Shown here one piece after another: positions 44,698-55,014 of a DNA stretch of 64,000 bases; positions within the stretch are counted from its first letter, which is position 1, and each line of letters opens with the position of its first letter. A model generated the notes under the pieces. That model did no database searches, was not told the DNA's origin, and saw only the letters and a list, made by a program, of their open reading frames with translations. This stretch comes from Asterella californica. Lineage: Eukaryota > Streptophyta > Marchantiopsida > Marchantiales > Aytoniaceae. The position numbers and the translations under genes are program-made. The DNA lies in NCBI GenBank assembly GCA_036924285.1, contig JAYKYS010000004.1, forward strand, positions 27,374,001-27,438,000, written 5' to 3'.

Positions 44698-46135
44698 TCA
44701 GATTTCTTTGTACTCGTCCGATATCTCTTCAATGCTTGTGATAGTCATCAGATGTTCGTCTGGAAATGAATCATCAAACGGTTCTTCTCCTTCATCATCA
44801 TAAGCCCTCGACAAAAGATCAGCATTCGCATGCTTTTTCCCTGGTCTATCTTCGATCACGTAATCGTATTCTGTTAGAAGGATCTTACAACGGGTAATAC
44901 GACCTTCGGCATTAGGCTTATTAAAGATATACTTTAAAGCCTTGTGATCTGTGACTATGCAAAATTTCCCTCCTAGCAAGTAATGTCGGAATTTCTTCAA
45001 TCCAAAGATCACCGCTAATCTTTCTCGTTCAATCACGGAGTAATTCTTCTCCGCTGGCACCATCTGCCTACTAGCATAAGCTATAGGATGATCATGCCCA
45101 TCTTCATCTAACTGACTTAATGTACATCCGATTGCTACATTGGAGGCATCCGTATACAGAATAAATGCTTTACTCCACTCAGGTTTAGCAAGTATAGGAG
45201 CTGTCACTAATGTCTTTTTCAGCTTCTCAAATGCTTCATTTGCCTTCTGATCATGCACTATCAAGTCAAAATCAACTCCCTTCTTCATGTACATAGTCAA
45301 AGCTATTGCTTTGTTTGAGAAAGAAAAGACAAATCTACGATAATATCCAACCATGTCAAGAAACTGCCTCAACTTTGTTAAGTTGATCGGAAATGGAAGA
45401 TCCACAATCTTCTTCACCTTCTCAAGATCTACCGCAATCTCCTTCTTGGAAATGATGTGTCCTAACAGCAGACCTTCTTCGCAGCCAAAGATGCACTTCT
45501 CTGGATTCAGAGAAGCGTTAGCTTGCTCCAACCGCTGTAGAACTTTGATCACATGATCAAAGTGATCCTCCTTTCTTCCGTACACACAGAAATCATCAAT
45601 GAAATCAAGAACAAACTTTCTTATGAATGGTTCGAACACCTTGTTCATGAACCTCTGAAACGTGGCCGGAGCATTACACAGTCCGAATGACATCACTCGA
45701 AATGCAAATGTTCCCCAAGGAGTAGTGAAAGTAGTCAACTGCTGGTACTCATGTGCTATTTTGATCTGGTTGTGTCCACTATAACCATCACCAAAGTTGT
45801 ACCACTCATGATCAGCAACTTCCTTCAAAATCTCATCTATGAATGGTAGAGGATAATAATCCTTCTTGGTAATTGCATTCAGCTTCTTATAGTCTATGCA
45901 CACTCGCAGCTTACCATTCTTCTTCTTGACAATCACAATGGGTGAAACCCATTCTGAGTTCTCCACCTCGTAGATGAAACTCGTCTCCCTCAACTTGTCT
46001 ATCTCCTCCTTGACCATCATCGCTGTTGTAGGATTGACCCTTCTCTGCTTCTGTCGAACTGGTCTTGCGTTCTCCTCCAATTCGAAAGTCACCTCCTTCA
46101 AATCCTTGTAGCTGAAAGCAAACACATGGATATAT
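44698..46135 (-). pseudogene. Element C reverse transcriptase and RNase H
   Basis: RT: SEWVSPIVIVKKKNGK, RVCIDYKKLNAITKKD, GLCNAPATFQR and catalytic FIDDF. RNase H: LYTDASNVAIG, YSVIERERLAV, ADLLSRA. The N-terminus lacks 15 bp present in D (near 46085). The frame ends with TGA at 44698-44700 where D has a Trp codon, separating it from integrase. Confidence 0.92.
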
Positions 46136-46137
46136 TT

Positions 46138-47265
46138 TCAAAATATATCTAGGAATCTACTTTTCTCCTCTTGAGTGACATTGATACCAAACTTCAGGGT
46201 AGAGAGTCTTCTCACAATCTCTGCCTCACTCAACTCTTCTTTGTCGAGATCTTTCTCCACTGCTGGTCGATGCAACAAGTCAATAGCACTAAGCTGATGT
46301 AATGATTCATCTCGATCAAATCCTTCGTCCTTAGACGAAGATTCTTGATCGTAAGAATCTCCGGTATCTACTTTTGAGACACTCTGATCGTCCTCCGTAT
46401 CAGATTCCCAGTAGTCACTAGTGGATCTATCAGAGTCAGAAGTCACAACTCCAACACCCGAGAGAGGAACTATCACTCTATGATCTCTAGGTCCAATCCG
46501 TAAGTATCCCTTGTGCCACCTATCAGTGGTGCGCACAGCTCTCAACCAAGGCCTACCTAGGAGCAAATCATAACTAGAGTCCTTTAACACTTGAAAGGAC
46601 ATCAATGTTTGAACTCCCATCACAGACACGACGACCTTCTCTAACACACCAAAAGGTCTTACCCGTTGCTTGTTAGCCATCTCCACGACAATGCTAGCCG
46701 GACGAGTTGGTTCCATCCCCAACTTCTTCATCAACCTCTCCGATATGACGTTTACACTCGACCCTCCATCCACCAATACGTCAGAGACGTAGTGACCATT
46801 CAACCGGACTTCAATCTTTGAAGCCCTAGTGCATGCCTCTGAAGCATGCACATCCACCACACCAACTCCCACTGACTTTGATGTCTTGCTCTTGGGTTTC
46901 TTCTTGCTTCTCTTAGAACTCAGTCCTCCTCTGAGTTCCCTTCGTAAACTAGGATTAAGTGCGATCAGTTGTCCAACAGTGATGTTGGCTTTCTGAGCAC
47001 CCACATCTTCAACCACATCATATCCCGCTTGGAAAGATGAAATGGTGAAATCCGCCATCCCCAGCTTCCTTCTTGGCTCCCTTGGTGTACTCGCAACATT
47101 ACTCGAACGAGTACTTCTACTTGCTGACTCCTCCATGAAAACCGGTTCATCAGAAAATCGAGTTCTTTTCCTTTCTTGAGCTAAAAGCTCCACCGGTGCA
47201 TGAGAAGAGTTTGAACTCTCTCCTTTCTCGTAGATGAGATCTCGCACGACATCGATAGTAGCCAC
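46138..47265 (-). CDS. Element C gag end and protease
   Basis: Opens after a one-base deletion near 47270 relative to D. It contains a conserved pre-protease segment (ANITVGQLIALNPSLRREL) and the protease with LVDGGSSVNVISERL, in which Asp-Gly-Gly replaces Asp-Ser/Thr-Gly. LLLGRPWLRAV follows. An acidic linker leads to RT. TGA at 46138-46140 occupies a Gln codon of D (sequence FLDIFQKYIH). Confidence 0.85.
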   Translation of the reverse strand: MATIDVVRDLIYEKGESSNSSHAPVELLAQERKRTRFSDEPVFMEESASRSTRSSNVASTPREPRRKLGMADFTISSFQAGYDVVEDVGAQKANITVGQLIALNPSLRRELRGGLSSKRSKKKPKSKTSKSVGVGVVDVHASEACTRASKIEVRLNGHYVSDVLVDGGSSVNVISERLMKKLGMEPTRPASIVVEMANKQRVRPFGVLEKVVVSVMGVQTLMSFQVLKDSSYDLLLGRPWLRAVRTTDRWHKGYLRIGPRDHRVIVPLSGVGVVTSDSDRSTSDYWESDTEDDQSVSKVDTGDSYDQESSSKDEGFDRDESLHQLSAIDLLHRPAVEKDLDKEELSEAEIVRRLSTLKFGINVTQEEKSRFLDIF

Positions 47266-48278
47266 CCCTTGTCACGTCCTTGTGATGGATTTCCTCCACC
47301 CACATTCATTCTGACAGCTTCGGCACCTCTTGCTCCGTTGTTAGGACAATTTCGCTGGAAATGAGAACCTCCACACGTCCAACAAGTGATTCCTCCAAAG
47401 TTACCTTGGTTGCCTCCAAAGTTACCTTGATTTCCTCGGTTGGGATTGTTGTCGTAATCTCTTTGACCTCCTCCTCCACCTTTGTTTCTCCATTCTCGTA
47501 ACTGCACCACATTTATCTTGAGATCCGCAAGAGTGTCGGTGATGCTCTTCAGCTCGGCATGAAAATCAGAGGTGACAGTAGACATCGTTGTTGGGACAAA
47601 CGGTCTTGGCACCACCGTTGGAGTAGGAACTGACGTTGAAGTAATCACCAATTGTGATGGTGCAGGTGCGATCATTGTGGCTACACCTGGAGTCAGAGTC
47701 GACACCAGAGCAGCATGATGAGGTTGGATGATATCTCCTTCATCCAAACTCTCTTCCATATTTGTCGTAATCTTGATGGCCTCCGCTTTGGTTGTTAGCT
47801 TCTCGTACCTCACTTGGGTTCGAATTGAAGGTCTCAACCCTCCCACCAAGTTCTTGGTCAGCACTGCTCCAATCCCTGCCATCGTTAGCTCCACATTGTC
47901 TCCACTCTTCCATAAGACCGTCCGAAACTGTTGCTCCAACTTATCCACCCTTTCGGCATATTGTCGAACTTTCTCGTCGTCTCGTTGCTTCAAATGAGTA
48001 AGCTCCACCATGAGCTTCTCATAACTCTCTTCTGGAAGAAACTCTTCGATGAGTGCATTACTCAACGTCTCTCATGTGTCCTCAACTGCACCAGGTGTCT
48101 GGCTCTTCACTCGGTCTTCATACCACGTAAGAGCAAAATTTTCTAAAAACTCTGGCAGTAACAACACCCATTCTTCTTTCCTTCTCACGTTGTTTCCGAT
48201 GCAACCCCTTTTGAAGTCTCGTACAAATGGTTCTACATCTTCATTGTCCTTCCCATGAAACACTAATAACTTCCTCAT
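47181..48278 (-). pseudogene. Element C gag
   Basis: ATG at 48278. The gag domain (FHGKDNEDVEPFVRDFKRG, LTWYEDRV) is interrupted by TGA at 48072-48074, where D has Trp. It resumes from 48065 (ALIEEFLPEESYEKLM, VRQYAERVDKLEQ) and ends in a Gly/Asn-rich region with the knuckle CWTCGGSHFQRNC. The 3' end runs into a frameshift near 47270. Confidence 0.88.
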
Positions 48279-48493
48279 CTTGTAACTATTCTTTCTACTC
48301 TTCTAATTTTTGTGCAATAACTACTCGCTAAAAGAGTACGAACATCACCAATTCTCATTCGTGAATAATCTACCATAGGTAAAATGAAAAGAAATGGTTG
48401 TAACAACACCTCTTGTGCCATCTCTTCTCCCAAGGTAATCATGAGCTTGAGTCGCATCACCGTCTTCTCCATCATCCGAATGACGATCTCCAT
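48275..48493 (-). CDS. Element C 72-residue frame between the zinc-knuckle ORF and gag
   Basis: ATG at 48493 shares its A with the TGA of the preceding frame (TGATG). Its own TGA overlaps the gag ATG (ATGA). The product starts MEIVIRMMEKTVMRLKLM and has no known motif. In D the same ATG and N-terminus exist, but a one-base deletion shifts the end. Its role could be translational coupling rather than a protein. Confidence 0.45.
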   Translation of the reverse strand: MEIVIRMMEKTVMRLKLMITLGEEMAQEVLLQPFLFILPMVDYSRMRIGDVRTLLASSYCTKIRRVERIVTR

Positions 48494-48969
48494 CACAACT
48501 CAGCCGAGTCCTTTTTTGAAGTCGACAACTTCTCCGTCTCAGCTCTTTGAGTCTCGTCCAATTTCTCGACTACTGACGTAAGTAGGTCGGCCACATCGAC
48601 GCACTTGTGTCCTCTTGATAGATCACCCACTCCACAACTTGGACAAGGATCTTCGCCTAGAAGATGAATTGGCGCTGGTGACGATGGACCCACTCGAAGA
48701 CTTAAATCAGTAAACTTCCGCTTCCCTTTAGCTCTCTCGGTTCTGATTCTAGTTGGACAATTCACTACTTTGTGTCTCAACCCTCTATAGAAATAACACC
48801 ACAAGTCGGTTTCTACTCTTCTCCTCGGAGACTCTACTTGAGGTTTCGTACTAGGGTTCTCAAACTCAACGATAATCTCTTTCGAGCTCTCTCCGACGCT
48901 TACTATGACATCTAAACCTTGAGGAAGGTTTCTAAGTCTAACTTTTCAATCTTTTGAACTTCCACTCAT
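48493..48969 (-). pseudogene. Element C zinc-knuckle ORF upstream of gag
   Basis: ATG at 48969, same length as the intact D copy (158 codons). TGA at 48946-48948 stands where D has Trp (KDWKVRLRN), and the knuckle has Tyr for its second Cys (CYFYRGLRHKVVNC). The C-terminal half (CPSCGVGDLSRGHKC) is a second Cys-rich motif. See the D copy for the intact form. Confidence 0.65.
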
Positions 48970-49107
48970 GTTGCACCTTCTCAACCATTAAGTGGACAAA
49001 ATATCTTTTAAGAAAATAACTCTACATCACTTTCTTAACTCTTTCGAGCTTTATACTGAAAATCGTGTATTATACATGCTATACACGAATTAAAATCCGA
49101 TCTAAAA

Positions 49108-49425
49108 TTAAGAGTCCATGATAATATCCTCATGACCATCGTCTATACTGATCATAGCAAACATCTTAAAGTCACTTTTTAAAGGATCACACTCTACTTC
49201 GCCAGGAGCATTCGTGGCCTCCACAGTGAATGATACTTTGAACTCAACTTTCTTCACATCTGCGCCGATGCTCGCAGAAGCTTCTTTATATAAAGCAAAA
49301 ATGGCACCCCAATTGCAATAGATGTTTGATCGCAACGCCTCTGTACTTAATGTTGGCCTTTCCGTCTCCGTTCTAACTCCCAAACGTCTCTTCTTCAACC
49401 TTGGCACTCGAACTGGATTCCCCAT
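49108..49425 (-). CDS. Element C 105-residue accessory ORF
   Basis: ATG at 49425, 105 residues: a basic N-terminus (RVPRLKKRRLGVRTETE), then FTVEATNAPGEVE and an acidic end. D has a collinear copy of the same length with one TGA. It has no recognised domain. Its position in the leader, before the zinc-knuckle ORF, is unusual for a plant gypsy element. Confidence 0.5.
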   Translation of the reverse strand: MGNPVRVPRLKKRRLGVRTETERPTLSTEALRSNIYCNWGAIFALYKEASASIGADVKKVEFKVSFTVEATNAPGEVECDPLKSDFKMFAMISIDDGHEDIIMDS

Positions 49426-49559
49426 GACGTATCGTCAAGACCTCCTTGTATGTCGAAACGTATATCTCTTAGTTAGTAAGAGATTTCTCCAAGATTTTTG
49501 TGGTCTTCAGTACCTCAACCTCCAAGCTACTAAATCATGAAGTTTCAACAAAAAATTCC

Positions 49560-50010
49560 TTAATCAAAAGAGATGGTGCTGACTGTACAAATTTTCAGAG
49601 AACTGAAATTTGTATATTTTTACTTTTCTCATGACTTTCAACCCCCTCAACTTTGAAAATTCATGGCTCTCTCTCCATACAACCTTTTCTCTTGATTCCT
49701 GTTGTCCTAGATAGCTTATCAGCCAATCTAAAACACTGGAAAGTTTCTCAGGAAAATAAAATTCACAGAAAATCTGACAATGACTGTAAACTTTTTCCAG
49801 AGAACAGAATTCCTCAACTCTCACGAATAGACCCCCTCAACTTTGAAAATTCATTGCTCCCTCTCTAGACCTCATTTTCCTATGATTTCTTTTGTAGTAG
49901 ATAGGTTATCAGCCAAGCTACAGTCCTGAAAAGTTTCTTTGGAAAATAAAATTCACAGAAAATCTGACAATGACTGTAAACTTTTTCCAGAGAGCAGAAA
50001 TCTTCAAACT
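49560..50010. repeat. Element C leader repeats, about 190 bp each
   Basis: attcacagaaaatctgacaa plus following bases occurs at 49761 and again at 49951, with the surrounding sequence similar. A third, diverged unit lies near 49580-49700. D has the same array. Confidence 0.8.
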
Positions 50011-50097
50011 CGGAAATTTTTCTCCTCTAATAACTTTTCTCTCCTCCTTTCTCTACAACTCTTGTTTCATCCACTTTCAACTCTCCTCAAACTCTTT

Positions 50098-50268
50098 CTA
50101 AGTGAACAAGATGTAAAGAATAACCTCGAATGCGTCATAGATCACTACGGGATACACGAAAGGTTCTAACGTTGCTAACATCGCGTTAGCTCTCTCTCCT
50201 CCCAACGTTCTCTCCATATGTTCTCTCATAATCTCTTTTTGTCTAATACAGAACTGAACTCTAAACAT
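50098..50268 (-). CDS. Element C conserved 56-residue leader ORF
   Basis: ATG at 50268, the first ATG after the primer site. 56 residues starting MFRVQFCIRQKEIMREHM and ending with a hydrophobic tail (VVIYDAFEVILYILF). The D copy differs at a single residue (Tyr for Cys). It could be an upstream ORF or a small membrane-tailed peptide. No known family. Confidence 0.5.
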   Translation of the reverse strand: MFRVQFCIRQKEIMREHMERTLGGERANAMLATLEPFVYPVVIYDAFEVILYILFT

Positions 50269-50292
50269 TTTCAATGATCTCTTCAAGTGAGA

Positions 50293-50309
50293 TCTCGACA
50301 ACGGAACCA
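50293..50309 (-). other. Element C primer binding site, tRNA-Glu
   Basis: The + strand shows tctcgacaacggaacca, matching the 3' end of plant tRNA-Glu (CAACGGAACCA) with CCA, four bases from the inner edge of the 5' LTR. Confidence 0.8.
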
Positions 50310-50313
50310 AAAA

Positions 50314-51229
50314 TGTAAACCCTCCGCGGTCCTATCGATCAACTACTCTCCGATCTCTCAATCTCCACAATCGTCATCCATGAATCTGCAACATGTCGGG
50401 TCTGTCTCTCACTCAAGGGTCACCTCTGATGGCTTTGATGGAAGCACATCATGAATCTTGAAAGGAAAAATGCTAAGTTCACTCATTCATACACCCACAA
50501 ACTTATCAACTAAAAATCTCTTTAAACTCATCAACTAAAATCCTCCATTCTAACGACGTCTCTCAAGTTCTCACATGCTAAAAATATCCCACATTCTCTA
50601 TATTACTCAAGTTGTCATTACGACGATGTGAAAACAAGGATGAGGAGCTCTTCTCTACTCCTCTATTTATACATTCTAGGTTTTTACTTTGGTACCCTCC
50701 GGTAACTCAGCCGTAACTACTTTTACCGGGTTTTACTAAGATATTACTTAAGGTAAAAGCATTAATCACATGGGCTTTTTACCTTTTCACATGGGCTTAT
50801 TTCTTCAAAGTCAACAACTTCTAGAAGGATTCTGGAATATTCTCAAGAAATCTCGAATTTCCACCTCGCCTCTACACTAGGACCCACTAAAAAGGAAACA
50901 TGTGGAATCTCTTCTTGTTTTTAATGCCCATAAAGTCCACAATTTTAATCCAACCACTAATATCAAGTCAAAAAGGAGATAAGGGATACTTTCCATCTCC
51001 TTTCTACCTTTTAGACAAGATGACAAGATAGTAGTGCTCACTCTTTAGCAAATATCTGAATTCTGCCAAAAGTATAGCTAAGTTTAACCATAACTAACTT
51101 TTAGCTAGTCATGACTAACTTGATACCTCCTTAAAGTACTTTGGCAGCAAATAAACATTCTCAACACTTAGTTATAACTAAACACCTTACTAATAGACAA
51201 ACTTCCTATGTGTAACATAGGTCGTTATA
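50314..51229 (-). repeat. Element C right LTR (5' LTR)
   Basis: From tgtaaaccctccgcgg to aggtcgttata, where the terminal CA has become TA. TATA box TATAAATAG (- strand) at 50663-50671. Confidence 0.95.
50663..50671 (-). promoter_or_regulatory. Element C 5' LTR TATA box
   Basis: TATAAATAG on the - strand. The same motif is conserved in the left LTR (42835-42843) and in D (56865-56873). Confidence 0.65.
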
Positions 51230-51344
51230 GTGCGGAGTGCGAGAGTGCGGAGGCGGAGGCGGAGCGGAGCCTAAGCCCGCACCCGTCGCAAGCCAGCTTG
51301 CTGGCGTGCGTGAGAGATGTATCCAAGTTCCAGTTGTGTGGGAA

Positions 51345-51455
51345 GTGTAAAACTAGCTGGTCACCCATCCCAACACTATTTCTGGACATGGACTCTGAAC
51401 TCTGTAGTCTTAGCTTTGGCTTTACCACTAGACCAATAGCTCTTGGTGTCCTACA
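51345..51455 (-). repeat. tRNA-like (SINE) sequence on the - strand
   Basis: Read on the - strand, TGGTCTAGTGGTAAAG (51421-51436) fits the pol III A box, and GAGTTCAGAGTCC (51390-51402) resembles the B box. It continues with gttgggatgggtgacc. Spacing is tRNA-like. It lies in the leader of element M. Confidence 0.45.
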
Positions 51456-52338
51456 GGGATGCGTGCAAGTACTTATGGACTTGTATAAGGTAGTAGGAGA
51501 CCTTCTCGCACGTCCCTAGAGGAGTGGTAAGATGACCTCATAGTATTAGGGGTAAGCTATAGTTGTGGTAGTGTTTGCTTATATCGTAGAGACGTGTATG
51601 GAAGCAGTTGTCTTGGGTGAGCTAGTAGAGCTACCACGTGGATACTTTTGGAGCTACTAGAGGTGTAGACATCTAGTTAGTGATCTCAAGTATCAGTTAC
51701 GACAGTTGGTGACCATATATTGTGCATGTGGTCACGGATGAGGAGTCGTCAGTTCGGGTGGGGCTGGGTTTTTCTTTATGTGAATGTTTGAGTGTGGAGG
51801 GTTATCATTTGGACTTCTTGTGGTTGGAACCCCTCCATATTCTGCTTCTTGTTTGTGCGCCGCGTTTGCTTGTGTTGGCGCTTGATTTCCGGAGTGAGTT
51901 CACTCCAGTGTGTTGTCGGTAGTGAGACTGGAGTTGCGGATCAGTCAGACTACCTTTGTCTCTGTCACGGTGCGATTAGAGTGACGACCAACAGACCGTG
52001 AGAGGCTGCCTGTGGTGATGGCAGGTACAAGTTGCCCTTACCTTGACCGTCCTAATAGAGAATAGGTGAGCTCAGTAGGAGCGGGGTTAGGCAAGTGGTG
52101 GTTACGATGGTGACGGAGATTGCGACATTCCGGTTGGGGAGTGTGTTAACGAGATTCTCTCATCACGGAGTTCTCGGGAGGTTTCGGTGGAGACTTCTCG
52201 GACAGTGGGTATACACGGAGTGGGGTGAAGTATCGACTATCTACACCATTGCCGTCCGTTGTTCCAGAGGACGAGTCAGACACGGACAGCGCGTTTTCTG
52301 ATGGTGAGTCTAGTATCGCCACACCGTTGATGTGAGAC

Positions 52339-53877
52339 ATGGATGAGATCTATGGGACCACGAAGGGACCTCGACGTTACTCGGGTACAGTTGGTACAAT
52401 TGAGCTGGATGACTTCATCCAGGAGTTCGACAGTTGGTGCGATCTGCAGCAGATGCGGAACTTACAGCTGTTTACACCCTTCATGGCGTGGAAGGGTTTG
52501 TTCCAACACTTGGAGGGACCGTCGATGGACGATTATCATGAGTTTAGGCGAGATTACAGTGTTGAGATTGAGTTGTGGAGACAACATTGGTCTCTCAACT
52601 ACGTTTCTATCACTACTGGTGCAGTTTCAAGAGGCGTAGCACCTACGAGTTCGGGTGCCAATAGTAGTGGTACATCCACAAGTGACGGAATATCTACTAC
52701 CAACGGTGCGTCCACAAGTAGTGGAGTAGGTGGTAGTGTGAGCGGGATACCACCAAGGTTTAACCATGTGGTTCAGTTCTTTCAGTGTTTGAGGAAGAAC
52801 TATCAGGGTGTGCGGACCGACAAGTTGAGGAGTCTGCAGGAGACTGGAGAGAGCATACGCGAGGCGTTTACTCGCATGAGGCGACTGATCAGCGTTACCC
52901 AAGGGGTGACGGAAGCACATGCAGTCCAGTTCTGGTATGAGATACTAGACAGGGAGCTGTGTAAGAGAGTTAGAGATGCCACTCTCCTTTGAGATACCGC
53001 TCCGACGTTGGCGGTTGTCTTTGCTCTGGCTGAGCGGATTGAGCTCAACATGGTGGAGGAGAGGGTGGTGGTTGCTGGGTTCAGCAAGGAGACACCACAT
53101 GGAGCGACCACCTCTTCTCGAGGATCACAGGCTACGCAACAGCGTGGTGGTGGTGGTGGTGGTAAGGATCGTGCGGAGCAGTCACGATCTCAGGGAGGTG
53201 TTGGAGGATCTGGTGGGCAGAAGCCCATGCCGTCCTTCTCTAGTCAGCAGCAAGCGGGTCCTTGCTGGACGTGTGATGGTCCTCATAAGCAAAAAGACTG
53301 TCCACAAAGGAGAGGTGGTTATGAGACATCAGGGACGTCTCAAGCAGTACTTAGGCAATGTGAGCATTACGGACGACCTGGTCACAGTAGTGATCGTTGT
53401 TTTGATCTCCATCTCGAGTTGCGGCAAGAGAAGGCTGATCGTGGACAAGGCGGAGGAGCTCAGGGAGGCCGTGGTGATCGAGCTGGAGGAAGAGGTCCAG
53501 CACCTGAGAGAGGACCGGTCGGTCCACCTCCTGCTACGACGTCAGAAGCCGGTATGGCTGCTCGGATTGAGCAGTTGGAGCAGAGGATAGGTAGTATGGC
53601 TATGGATCAGCGGAGATCAGGTGGAACAGAGACTTCCACGTCTTACGGAGGAGAAGGAGGTGACTTCGACTTCATGGCTGACGTGGCGCAGATTGAGGCA
53701 TTTGCGGCAGTGACTAGAGGTGCAGTACGTGCCTCCGAGCCACGAGGTGCGTCAGTGGAGTTGGATCCACAACGCGAGGAGGTTGGTAGACACGCCAGGC
53801 TTCCCCAGTCGTTCACGTTATCGGAGGCGTTGAGGATCACATCTATGATCCCAAACGACCTATCGATGATGCAATAG
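52339..53877 (+). pseudogene. Element M gag
   Basis: ATG at 52339. The gag domain has GTIELDDFIQEFDSWCDLQQ, LAWKGLFQHLEGPSMDDYHE and VTEAHAVQFWYEILDREL. One in-frame TGA at 52990-52992 interrupts it, and reading continues in the same frame (TLAVVFALAERIELNMVEERV). Then come a Gly-rich region, the zinc knuckle CWTCDGPHKQKDC near 53263, a second degenerate knuckle CEHYGRPGHSSDRC near 53359, and an RGG-like stretch. A frameshift near 53.8 kb leads into the protease frame. Gag would package the RNA and, in this element, possibly a fused methyltransferase. Confidence 0.85.
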
Positions 53878-54650
53878 AGTTGGAGACATCGACATCCAAG
53901 AGTGGGTGTGATGTGAGTCCACCTTCGACGTCTATGGATGTGATGTCATACCCGATGTTGGAGACGGCTACAGCAGTTTTGCGAGCCTCACTATTCTCAG
54001 CCACGGATATGAGGGCATTTGGAGTCAACTTGGCTCCAGTGTTCCAGTTGGCGACCACGCTCAATGAGAGCGAGGATGTAGTTACCTCTAGTGCTAAAGT
54101 AGTTCAGCGAGAGGCGATAGACGTGTCCATGGAGTCGAGGATCAAGACAGCTACCAGTGGTACTTGGCAAGCAGCGACTGCTAGGTTAGATGAGTTACCA
54201 GCTAGGCCGGCAATTGACCGTGCTGGTTTGGCACCAGGTGTGGTGTTGTTGGACAACAGAAGTGATATCTTCTGTTTGGTGGTACCTTCAGGGAAGGTGT
54301 ATCGATCACAGAAGGTCTTGTTAGACTCTGGAGCCCAACCGTTGATGTTGGGAAAGACGACATGTATTGGTTTGGGTCTGAAGAAGTTCGAGGTGGAGAG
54401 ATGTCCATTCCAGTTGCAGACATCTCTATGAGGATCAGGAGGTACGGCTCTACATATGACACGTGAGATGTTGACGGTGAGAGTTCGGCTAGATCACGCC
54501 ACGGATGGCTCTATGGTGAGAGCCAAGGCCATTGTTATAGCCGCAAAGTCTTATGATGTATTGGTTGGAGGTGCTGTGTTATATCCTATGGGGTTCATGA
54601 TCGACTATTGGACGGAGACAACATCTTACAGACCAGATTGGCAATCCGAT
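53865..54650 (+). pseudogene. Element M aspartic protease
   Basis: The frame from about 53865 reads DDAIELETS and then a linker. The active site VLLDSGAQPLMLGK is at 54318-54359. After a TGA at 54429-54431 the same frame continues with MLTVRVRLDHATDG, AKAIVIAAKSYDVLVGGAVLYPMG, the flap and second hydrophobic motif of a retropepsin. It lies directly upstream of the linker to the methyltransferase. Confidence 0.75.
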
Positions 54651-55014
54651 GAGAGACGAGTGAGCCGCTTACCAGTGCAGTTCAGTGCTAGAGTTGGGAC
54701 GACGGAGCCTACACCAGAGACGACATCTGTTGCAGGGTTCAGTTCGGTCATCACTTGGCTGAGCGAGTTGTTGGAAGGCAATGCCCATGCGGAGGATACT
54801 CCGGTCTTTGAGGAGGTGGAGGACATGCTTAGCATGTCTACGTTAGTACCATCTGTCTTGGATGTTCCACTATGGAGTTCGAGTGGAGAGTTGCAGCAGT
54901 ATGCTGATCAGTTGGTGCAACAGGCTTGGAGTGAAGCCTTTGTACCACCAGTAGAGGAACAAAGAGTTGTTCCTACTACTGGCCCTGTGACCTTATCACC
55001 GTTGGATACGACTC
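54651..55014 (+). pseudogene. Element M linker between protease and methyltransferase
   Basis: The protease frame stays open through an acidic, low-motif stretch (FEEVEDMLSMSTLVPS, ELQQYADQLVQQAWSEAF) up to DTTPQWAVS. A shift near 55015 then enters the methyltransferase frame. No domain was recognised. The continuity indicates that the methyltransferase was part of the polyprotein. Confidence 0.6.

Larger units (their letters stand above)
42487..51229 (-). mobile_element. Element C: full-length Ty3/gypsy retrotransposon
   Basis: 8743 bp on the - strand. LTRs are 911 and 916 bp. There is a tRNA-Glu primer site, a polypurine tract, and a leader with about 190-bp repeats. Four short frames precede or overlap gag, followed by gag-PR-RT-RH-INT. 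It is broken by several stops, many of them Trp or Gln codons in its sister D. The RT has the FIDDF box and GLCNAPATFQR, and no chromodomain is present. It is inserted in the leader/LTR of element M, head to head with D. Confidence 0.95.

Noticed and set aside
51361..51420. Possible 5S rRNA fragment (ggtcacccatcc)
   Set aside because: Only a dozen bases resemble the 5S end; the rest does not align, and the tRNA-like boxes on the - strand fit better.
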